From the NCBI GenBank assembly GCA_018969805.1, contig JAGWXQ010000097.1, positions 1 to 6,020 on the forward strand: 6,020 bases of DNA. The letters run 5' to 3'. Below are positions 1 to 5,403 of the stretch, piece after piece. The position numbers were made by a program, and so were the translations under genes. The notes beneath the pieces were generated by a model. The model was not told where the DNA came from. It was given only the letters and a program-made list of their open reading frames with translations, and searched no databases. This DNA comes from Paenibacillaceae bacterium. Lineage in GTDB: Bacteria > Bacillota > Bacilli > Paenibacillales > YIM-B00363. Position 1 is the first letter of the stretch; every line of letters begins with the position of its first letter.

Positions 1-691
1 ATCCTGCACGCTCAATCGCCGCAATGATCGTCGTAATCGCTTCTTCATTTGAATCCAAATTCGGAGCAAAACCGCCTTCGTCGCCGACCGCAGTATTCAG
101 CTTGCGTCCTTTGAGTACGGCTTTGAGATGGTGAAACACTTCTGTGCCCGCCCGCAACGCTTCCGAAAATGAGGATGCCCCGACAGGCAACACCATAAAT
201 TCTTGCACATCGATATTGTTGTCCGCATGCGCACCGCCATTGACAATATTCATCATCGGGACAGGCAACGTTCTCGCGTGCACACCACCAAGATACCGAT
301 ACAACGGCAATCCCAGTGCATTCGCAGCCGCATGCGCCGATGCCATCGACACCGCCAAAATTGCATTTGCCCCAAGCTTCCCTTTGTTCGGCGTCCCATC
401 AAGGGCGATAAGACGATCATCGAGCAACACGTTGTCCAGCGCATCCAAACCGATGATCTCTGGTGCAATGACATCGTTGACGTGCTCAACGGCTTTGCGT
501 ACCCCTTTGCCCAAATACCGTTTGGGATCGCCATCGCGCAATTCGACCGCTTCATGCGCACCGGTAGACGCCCCTGATGGAACGATCGCCGATCCAAACC
601 CACCGGATTCGAGCTTCACTTCTACTTCGATCGTTGGATTTCCTCGTGAATCCAGCACTTCACGTGCATACACGTCTTGAATGATCGTCAT
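1..691 (-). CDS. eno: Enolase (phosphopyruvate hydratase), N-terminal 230 residues, truncated by window edge
   Basis: Cytosolic enolase interconverts 2-phosphoglycerate and phosphoenolpyruvate using Mg2+. I translated this open frame directly from its ATG at 691-689; it stays open to base 2, giving 230 of the usual ~430 residues. Visible family motifs include the N-terminal REVLDSRGNPT (about 10-20), the mobile catalytic loop VPSGASTGAHEA (37-48, with Ser42), GKLGANAIL (105-113), the NGGAHADNNIDVQEFM block (151-166, with His155 and Glu164 matching yeast His159 and Glu168) and AVGDEGGFAP (201-210, with Glu205 matching yeast Glu211, a catalytic acid/base). The catalytic lysine and most metal ligands of the C-terminal barrel lie beyond the left edge. 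A strong Shine-Dalgarno site (GAAGGAG, 706-700) stands 8 bases before the ATG and fixes the start. It is the fifth gene of the glycolytic operon, 31 bases after gpmI. Identity is near certain from sequence; whether the gene is intact past the edge cannot be seen. Confidence 0.98.
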   Translation of the reverse strand, partial: MTIIQDVYAREVLDSRGNPTIEVEVKLESGGFGSAIVPSGASTGAHEAVELRDGDPKRYLGKGVRKAVEHVNDVIAPEIIGLDALDNVLLDDRLIALDGTPNKGKLGANAILAVSMASAHAAANALGLPLYRYLGGVHARTLPVPMMNIVNGGAHADNNIDVQEFMVLPVGASSFSEALRAGTEVFHHLKAVLKGRKLNTAVGDEGGFAPNLDSNEEAITTIIAAIERAG

Positions 692-699
692 TGTATTCG

Positions 700-706
700 C
701 TCCTTC
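700..706 (-). promoter_or_regulatory. Ribosome binding site of eno
   Basis: GAAGGAG reads on the minus strand with 8 bases to the eno ATG. It is well matched to the anti-Shine-Dalgarno sequence and supports independent translation initiation of eno, unlike the overlapped gpmI start. Confidence 0.85.
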
Positions 707-714
707 ATTATTTT

Positions 715-730
715 TACGATTTTTATCGTA
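715..730 (-). other. Small hairpin at the gpmI stop codon, gpmI-eno junction
   Basis: A perfect 6-base inverted repeat, TACGAT / ATCGTA, is separated by a 4-base A-rich loop (as read on the minus strand). The gpmI stop codon TAA (725-723) lies across the stem-loop boundary. The bases after it on the minus strand are A-rich rather than a T tract, so it does not look like an intrinsic terminator for the operon. It could be a weak mRNA processing or stability element between gpmI and eno, or simply chance. The stem has only two G-C pairs, so it would be weak. Confidence 0.4.
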
Positions 731-2246
731 CTATGAGCGTCTTCCCGGTCATTTGTTCGGGGCACGCGATGCCGAGCACGTCGAGAACCGTAGGCGCGAT
801 GTCTGCCAATATCCCTCCGTCGCGCAATACCGCCGTCCGTCCAAAAAGAACAAACGGTACTTCACTCAGTGTGTGCGCAGTATTTCTTGTTCCATCGTCA
901 TTCGTTACGCAATCGGCGTTGCCGTGGTCCGCAGTCACGATTGCCACGCCCCCCCGGTCCGCAAGCGCATCGAGCACGATCCCAAGACACGTATCCGTCG
1001 CTTCCACAGCACGAATTGTCGGCTCAAGCAACCCTGAATGGCCTACCATATCTGGATTGGCAAAATTGACCACAAATACGTCGTGGTGATCGAGCGCATC
1101 GACAAACGCGTTTGCGATTTCGTACGCACTCATCTCTGGTGCCAAATCATACGTCGCCACTTTTGGTGACGGAACGAGAATCCGCGTTTCCCCAGGCAAT
1201 TGAACGTCGCGTCCACCACTGAAAAAAAACGTGACGTGCGGGTACTTTTCGGTTTCTGCCAAACGCACTTGGCGCACACCGTGCTGCGCCAATACTTCTC
1301 CCAGCGTACAGTCCAAATCTTTCGGTCTATACGCGACGTACCCCCCTACCGTTTCGCTAAACAACGTAAAGCACACAAAATAGACGCGCTCGGGCGCTCG
1401 TGCACCACGATCAAAGGCATTGAATTGGTCATTCGTAAACACGTGCGACAACTGAATAGCACGATCGGGCCGGAAATTAAAAAAAACGATGGCATCTTCC
1501 GATTTCACAAGCCCTGTCGGATTGCCGTGTTCATCAACGATGACGGTCGGCATCACAAACTCATCGTACACGGAATGCGCATACGATGCCCGAATCGCTT
1601 CCACCGCATCCGTCGCCGTCGGCCCTTCTCCGTATACGATTGCGCGGTATGACTTTTCCGTCCGTTCCCAGCGGTTGTCGCGGTCCATCGCATAGTACCT
1701 GCCTTGCACGGTCGCGATGCGCCCGATGCCGATGCGCGCGATCGCATCGAGCAACTGCTGCACATACACGACGGCACTATCCGGCGCAACGTCTCGCCCA
1801 TCCAAAAACGCATGCACACAAACGTCATGCACGCCCTGCGCTTTGGCCATATGCAACAGCGCAATGACATGCTCAATGTGGCTATGCACCCCGCCATCCG
1901 AAAGCAATCCGTACAAATGTAGTGTTTTGTTGCGATCGCGCGCATACTGCATCGCTCCCAGCAACGTCTCATTGTCATAAAACGAGCCATCTGTGATCGA
2001 TTTTGATATGCGCGTTAAGTCCTGATACACGATGCGCCCTGCCCCTATGTTTAGGTGCCCAACTTCCGAATTGCCCATCTGCCCTTCCGGTAAGCCGACC
2101 GCACGACCACTTGCCGTCAGCGTCGTATGCGCGCAATCGTTCCACAACGCATCAAAACGCGGCGTATGCGCTTGTGCAATCGCATTGCCGTGTGTTTGTG
2201 CACGCAAACCAAACCCATCCAAAATAATAAGCGCAAGTGGGGTCAT
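723..2246 (-). CDS. gpmI: 2,3-bisphosphoglycerate-independent phosphoglycerate mutase
   Basis: This 507-residue cytosolic enzyme of the alkaline phosphatase superfamily interconverts 3- and 2-phosphoglycerate through a phosphoserine intermediate and usually needs Mn2+. Its length matches the family (~510). Visible landmarks: LIILDGFG with metal ligand Asp10; MGNSEVGH with the phosphorylated Ser60; SDGGVHSH (His121); HAFLDGRDV (Arg151, Asp152); GRYYAMDRD (Arg183); NFRPDRA (Arg259, Arg262); ETEKYPHVT (Lys334); NPDMVGHSG (Asp399, His403); TADHGNAD (Asp440, His441); NTAHT (His458). These correspond to the substrate and two-metal site residues known from the Bacillus stearothermophilus enzyme, shifted by a few positions, so it should be active. 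The ATG (2246-2244) overlaps the tpiA stop by 4 bases (ATGA). Only weak Shine-Dalgarno-like sequence lies upstream, so translation is probably coupled to tpiA (inference). Bacillus enzymes of this type are pH-sensitive through Mn2+ binding; that is family knowledge, not visible here. Confidence 0.98.
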   Translation of the reverse strand: MTPLALIILDGFGLRAQTHGNAIAQAHTPRFDALWNDCAHTTLTASGRAVGLPEGQMGNSEVGHLNIGAGRIVYQDLTRISKSITDGSFYDNETLLGAMQYARDRNKTLHLYGLLSDGGVHSHIEHVIALLHMAKAQGVHDVCVHAFLDGRDVAPDSAVVYVQQLLDAIARIGIGRIATVQGRYYAMDRDNRWERTEKSYRAIVYGEGPTATDAVEAIRASYAHSVYDEFVMPTVIVDEHGNPTGLVKSEDAIVFFNFRPDRAIQLSHVFTNDQFNAFDRGARAPERVYFVCFTLFSETVGGYVAYRPKDLDCTLGEVLAQHGVRQVRLAETEKYPHVTFFFSGGRDVQLPGETRILVPSPKVATYDLAPEMSAYEIANAFVDALDHHDVFVVNFANPDMVGHSGLLEPTIRAVEATDTCLGIVLDALADRGGVAIVTADHGNADCVTNDDGTRNTAHTLSEVPFVLFGRTAVLRDGGILADIAPTVLDVLGIACPEQMTGKTLIVR

Positions 2247-3031
2247 ATGCGCGCCCCGTGTTTTTCCTGCGCTATGCGCACGAGCGATGCAAAATGTCCC
2301 GAATCGAGCGATGCCCCCCCGACGAGTGCCCCCTGAATGCTCGGTTGATCCAAATAGGCACCAAACGTCTGTGCGTCTACACTGCCCCCATACAGCTTTC
2401 GCACACGCGACGCGTCTCCAAACGCTTCGGCAATCATTCGTTCAATTACAAAGATTGCCTCTTGCGCCTCTTGCGCCGACGCACGCAAACCCGTACCGAT
2501 TGCCCATACCGGTTCGTACGCAATGACAAGCCGCGCCACCGTGTGTGCATCCGTCAAAGCCGCATCGTTCATTTTCTTGATTACCGCATGCATTTGCTGC
2601 GTGATCACATCGACTGTTTTGCCTGCCCGATAAGCGTCAAGCGTTTCCCCTACACAACAAATCGGTGTCATCCCGAGTGCCAACAACCGCACGACTTTTG
2701 CGGCGACATCGTCGTCTGTCTCCCCAAACAGCGTGCGTCGTTCCGAGTGCCCTACGATGGCAGTATTGACCCCGATGCTCTGCAGCATTTCAGCACTTAC
2801 TTCACCGGTAAACGCGCCATGCGCACGTTCGGAGACGTTTTGCGCTGCAATGCGCACGTGCATGCCGCCTGCACGCGCAACGAGTGCCGGCAACAACACA
2901 AACGGGGCACACACGACGACTTCCACATCACTGCGATGCGTCGATTGTGCATGACTGTAGTCCGTACACCATTGTTCCATCGTTTGAACCGTTTGGTTCA
3001 TTTTCCAGTTTGCGCAGACGAGCGTGTTCAT
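2243..3031 (-). CDS. tpiA: Triosephosphate isomerase
   Basis: This 262-residue cytosolic TIM-barrel enzyme interconverts dihydroxyacetone phosphate and glyceraldehyde-3-phosphate. Active-site residues are all present: Asn8 and Lys10 in ANWKMN, the electrophile His95 in IVGHSERR, and the catalytic base Glu173 in AYEPVWAIGTG, which begins the flexible lid loop. The phosphate-binding strands LYGGSV (213-218) and ALVGGASL (235-242) follow. It is slightly longer than the ~250 residues common in bacteria. The usual GNWKMN reads ANWKMN here and the usual NGAFTGEVS reads HGAFTGEVS; both look tolerable. Start at ATG 3031-3029 is supported by AGGGA (3043-3039), 7 bases upstream, and by alignment of the N-terminus with the family. 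It lies 24 bases after pgk and overlaps gpmI by 4 bases. Confidence 0.98.
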   Translation of the reverse strand: MNTLVCANWKMNQTVQTMEQWCTDYSHAQSTHRSDVEVVVCAPFVLLPALVARAGGMHVRIAAQNVSERAHGAFTGEVSAEMLQSIGVNTAIVGHSERRTLFGETDDDVAAKVVRLLALGMTPICCVGETLDAYRAGKTVDVITQQMHAVIKKMNDAALTDAHTVARLVIAYEPVWAIGTGLRASAQEAQEAIFVIERMIAEAFGDASRVRKLYGGSVDAQTFGAYLDQPSIQGALVGGASLDSGHFASLVRIAQEKHGARI

Positions 3032-3037
3032 TGAGCA

Positions 3038-3043
3038 TTCCCT
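3038..3043 (-). promoter_or_regulatory. Ribosome binding site of tpiA
   Basis: AGGGAA on the minus strand sits in the 24-base pgk-tpiA spacer, with 7 bases between AGGGA and the tpiA ATG. No terminator-like structure is visible in this spacer, consistent with continuous transcription. Confidence 0.75.
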
Positions 3044-3055
3044 GCTTTCATTGCA

Positions 3056-4261
3056 TTATGCATGTGTGACAAACGAATCGAGCAACGCCTCAACACCCGG
3101 CAACACTTTTCCCTCCATAAACTCCAAAGACGCGCCCCCACCTGTAGACATGTGGTCCATTTTTTCCGCAAGACCAAACGCCTCTACCGCTGCGGCCGAA
3201 TCTCCACCACCAATAATCGTATAGCCTTCCGTCTGGGCACACGCTTCCGCAATCGCACGCGTTCCGTGGGCAAACGGCGCGAGCTCAAATACGCCTACTG
3301 GCCCATTCCATACGACCAACTTCGAGTGTGCGATCATCGATGCATAATGTTCCCTCGTCTTCGGTCCGATGTCGATGCCTTCCCAATCGTGCGGAATTGC
3401 ACTTGCATCGACGACGCGCGTCTGTGCGTCCGAAGCGAAACGATCGCATACGACGATGTCTTGCGGTACATGAAATGCAACGTTGCGCTCTTTTGCTTTT
3501 TCCAACAGCTCCCGCGCCGTGTCAATTTTGTTTGTGTCAAGCAATGATTTGCCGACTTCATACCCAAGCGCTTTTAAAAACGTATACGACATTCCGCCAC
3601 CGACAAGTACATGATCGGCTATCGTCAACAAATGATCAATGACACCGATTTTGTCTTTTATTTTCGCCCCTCCAACGATTGCCGTAAACGGACGTTCCGG
3701 ATTTGTCAGCGCCTTGCCCAATACCGATAGTTCGCGCTCCATAAGAAGTCCCGCAACCGCAGGAATGATTCGCGCGACACCGACTGTCGATGCGTGTGCG
3801 CGGTGCGCTGCCCCAAACGCGTCATTGACATAGATGTCTGCAAGGTTTGCCAACGATTCCGAAAAAGCTGCATCGTTTGCTTCTTCTTCAGGATAAAAAC
3901 GGACGTTTTCCAGCAACAAGACATCACCATTGCCCAACGCAGCGACGTGTCTTTGTACTTGCGGTCCAATCGCTTCGTCAGCTTTATACACAATGCGCCC
4001 AAGCAATTCGGTCAACCGCTGCGCCACTGGTGTCAACCGCAACGATTCCACGACGTGTCCGTTTGGCCGCCCCAAATGGCTCATCAGTATGACTTTCGCA
4101 CCGTGTTCAATGCAATGCGCGATCGTCGGTATCGTCTCGCGAATGCGCGTATCGTCTGTAATCGTCGTACCGTCCAGTGGGACGTTGAAATCCGCACGAA
4201 TAAGCACTTTTTTTCCGGAAACGTCGATGTCGCGCAGCGATTTTTTTGGGGTATTCGTCAT
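3056..4261 (-). CDS. pgk: Phosphoglycerate kinase
   Basis: This 401-residue cytosolic two-domain kinase transfers the acyl phosphate of 1,3-bisphosphoglycerate to ADP, giving ATP and 3-phosphoglycerate. The N-terminal substrate domain shows RADFNVPLD (22-30), SHLGRPNG (61-68), LLLENVRFYPEEE (115-127, Arg121) and AAHRAHAS (151-158, Arg154). The C-terminal nucleotide domain shows IVGGAKIKDKIGV (195-207), WNGPVGVFE (318-326), GGGDSAAA (351-358) and STGGGASLE (372-380). Length is close to the usual ~394. The frame is open upstream to 4327, but that part is the gap coding region in another frame. An ATG at 4270 also exists, but it directly abuts the Shine-Dalgarno AGGAAGG (4277-4271), whereas ATG 4261 is 9 bases from it, so 4261 is chosen. 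This start overlaps the gap stop by 4 bases (ATGA), suggesting coupled translation with a good site of its own. Confidence 0.97.
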   Translation of the reverse strand: MTNTPKKSLRDIDVSGKKVLIRADFNVPLDGTTITDDTRIRETIPTIAHCIEHGAKVILMSHLGRPNGHVVESLRLTPVAQRLTELLGRIVYKADEAIGPQVQRHVAALGNGDVLLLENVRFYPEEEANDAAFSESLANLADIYVNDAFGAAHRAHASTVGVARIIPAVAGLLMERELSVLGKALTNPERPFTAIVGGAKIKDKIGVIDHLLTIADHVLVGGGMSYTFLKALGYEVGKSLLDTNKIDTARELLEKAKERNVAFHVPQDIVVCDRFASDAQTRVVDASAIPHDWEGIDIGPKTREHYASMIAHSKLVVWNGPVGVFELAPFAHGTRAIAEACAQTEGYTIIGGGDSAAAVEAFGLAEKMDHMSTGGGASLEFMEGKVLPGVEALLDSFVTHA

Positions 4262-5283
4262 GCACTGCATCCTTCCTGTTGTGCCATGTACGCTGCCAAA
4301 TCGATCAGACGATTGGAATAACCCCACTCGTTGTCATACCAACCGACGACTTTCACCATCGTACCATCGACGACCATCGTAGACAACGCATCGACCGTGC
4401 TCGAAGCCGGATCACCATTGTAATCGCTTGATACGAGTGCCAACGTATTGTAATTCATAATGCCTTGCAACGTCGTATGGGCAGCTTTTTCTAGTACAGC
4501 ATTGACTTCTTCCACAGTGACAGGGCGTTGTACTTCCGCTACAAGATCAACGATCGATACGTTTGGCGTTGGTACGCGAAACGCCATTCCATTGAGCTTG
4601 CCCTTCAAATGGGGCAATACGAGCGACACTGCTTTAGCCGCACCAGTCGTTGACGGAATAATATTGACCGCAGCTGCGCGCGCACGACGCAAATCTTTGT
4701 GCGGTACGTCCAGCACGGCTTGGTCGTTCGTATACGAATGGATCGTCGTCATCATCCCACGCACGATGCCAAATTCGTCGTCGATCACTTTGGCGATCGG
4801 CGCAAGACAGTTTGTCGTACACGATGCATTGGAGACGACATGGTGCTTCTGGGAATCGTACGCGTGTTCATTGACACCCATAACGATCGTAATGTCTTCA
4901 TTTGTTGCGGGAGCAGAAATGATGACTTTTTTCACACGACCGCCTAGATGTGCCTGCGCATGATCGCGATGCGTAAATCGACCCGTCGATTCAATGACGA
5001 CATCGATTTCCGCACCTGACCAATCGATAAGTGCTGGATCGCGCTCCGAAAACACCCGAATCGCACTGCCATTGACGATAAGCTGTCCATCGGAAACTTC
5101 AACCGTGTACGGACAAATGCCATGTGTTGAGTCATACTGCAACAAATGTGCCAGCGTGTGCACATCGGTCAAATCGTTAATCGCCTTAACTTGTACCCGA
5201 TCGGATTCGAGCGCTGCACGAAGGACGTTCCTCCCGATGCGGCCAAATCCATTAATTCCGATCCCTACAACCATTTCCCTCAT
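4258..5283 (-). CDS. gap: Glyceraldehyde-3-phosphate dehydrogenase, type I, glycolytic NAD+ type
   Basis: This 341-residue cytosolic, normally tetrameric enzyme oxidises and phosphorylates glyceraldehyde-3-phosphate to 1,3-bisphosphoglycerate. The Rossmann fold opens with GINGFGRIGR (9-18). The catalytic Cys155 is in SNASCTTNCLAP and its partner His182 in TIHSYTNDQ. The C-terminus carries WYDNEWGYSNR (315-325). The acidic residue in NDLTD (Asp37) and the proline in DVPHKDLRRARAAA resemble NAD+-preferring GapA rather than the gluconeogenic NADP+-preferring GapB, so a glycolytic role is inferred. A TTG-initiated frame reaches 5295, but GGAG (5293-5290) lies exactly there and is well placed (6 bases) for the ATG at 5283-5281. 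A further ATG at 5274 would leave over 10 bases. It is the first glycolytic gene, preceded by a likely promoter and followed by pgk with a 4-base overlap. In Bacillus the preceding gene is cggR; here it is an SLH protein. Confidence 0.97.
   Translation of the reverse strand: MREMVVGIGINGFGRIGRNVLRAALESDRVQVKAINDLTDVHTLAHLLQYDSTHGICPYTVEVSDGQLIVNGSAIRVFSERDPALIDWSGAEIDVVIESTGRFTHRDHAQAHLGGRVKKVIISAPATNEDITIVMGVNEHAYDSQKHHVVSNASCTTNCLAPIAKVIDDEFGIVRGMMTTIHSYTNDQAVLDVPHKDLRRARAAAVNIIPSTTGAAKAVSLVLPHLKGKLNGMAFRVPTPNVSIVDLVAEVQRPVTVEEVNAVLEKAAHTTLQGIMNYNTLALVSSDYNGDPASSTVDALSTMVVDGTMVKVVGWYDNEWGYSNRLIDLAAYMAQQEGCSA
4271..4277 (-). promoter_or_regulatory. Ribosome binding site of pgk, inside the 3' end of gap
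   Basis: AGGAAGG on the minus strand lies within the last codons of gap, 9 bases before the pgk ATG at 4261. It decides between two in-frame ATGs (4270 and 4261), since the first leaves no spacing. Confidence 0.8.
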
Positions 5284-5286
5284 CGC

Positions 5287-5293
5287 CCTCTCC
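5287..5293 (-). promoter_or_regulatory. Ribosome binding site of gap
   Basis: GGAGAGG on the minus strand, with 6 bases from GGAG to the ATG at 5283. It rules out the upstream TTG, which overlaps the site, and favours 5283 over the ATG at 5274. Confidence 0.8.
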
Positions 5294-5304
5294 AAAAATA
5301 TGTT

Positions 5305-5312
5305 TGTGCACA
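5305..5312. promoter_or_regulatory. 8-base palindrome in the gap leader, possible operator half or chance
   Basis: TGTGCACA is a perfect palindrome located between the predicted transcription start (about 5318) and the gap ribosome binding site. Its position downstream of a promoter would suit a repressor site. The symmetry does not extend past 8 bases, and no CggR-type operator was recognised, so functional assignment is weak. Confidence 0.15.
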
Positions 5313-5324
5313 GATCACTGCTTT

Positions 5325-5353
5325 ATCCTACACCACACATGCCACGAACGCAA
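5325..5353 (-). promoter_or_regulatory. Candidate sigma-A-type promoter of the gap-pgk-tpiA-gpmI-eno operon
   Basis: On the minus strand a -35-like TTGCGT (5353-5348) is followed by a 17-base spacer and a -10-like TAGGAT (5330-5325). Matches are 3 of 6 and 4 of 6 to the consensus, with ideal spacing. The predicted start near 5318 would give a leader of about 35 bases before the gap ATG, containing the ribosome binding site. It is the only reasonable candidate I found in the 113-base spacer upstream of the operon. The elements are imperfect, so an additional upstream promoter or readthrough from the SLH gene is possible. Confidence 0.4.
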
Positions 5354-5384
5354 CCCAAATCGCCTCATTCTGTTCCCATCCCAC

Positions 5385-5403
5385 AAAAAACACACATTAT
5401 GTG
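5385..5403 (-). terminator. Weak terminator-like palindrome plus T run after the SLH gene
   Basis: On the minus strand CACAT-A-ATGTG spans the stop codon of the SLH gene (5399-5397) and is followed, after TG, by six T residues (5390-5385). A real hairpin would have only a 4-base stem with a 3-base loop, so termination would be inefficient. It may allow readthrough into gap or be incidental. No better terminator is visible in the spacer. Confidence 0.25.

Noticed and set aside
144..680. Plus-strand open frame of 178 codons antisense to eno.
   Set aside because: Its low-complexity Ser/Thr/Pro/Ala-rich translation is the mirror of the conserved enolase frame. No independent evidence.
2237..3034. 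Long plus-strand open frame of 265 codons covering all of tpiA on the opposite strand.
   Set aside because: The tpiA frame is unambiguous with all catalytic residues. The antisense translation is rich in Arg, His and Cys with no recognisable motif, and arises from codon bias in tpiA. No plausible ribosome binding site or operon context.
3794..4321. Plus-strand open frame of 175 codons antisense to pgk and the end of gap.
   Set aside because: Shadow of strongly conserved pgk; composition is not protein-like and it has no motif.
4262..4327. N-terminal extension of pgk to 4327 or a start at the ATG at 4270.
   Set aside because: The extension lies in gap coding sequence and has no family counterpart; the ATG at 4270 directly abuts the Shine-Dalgarno site, leaving no spacing. 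The ATG at 4261 fits both spacing and family length.
5284..5295. TTG start of gap at 5295.
   Set aside because: This codon overlaps the Shine-Dalgarno site that serves the ATG at 5283, and the added residues are not part of the GAPDH fold.
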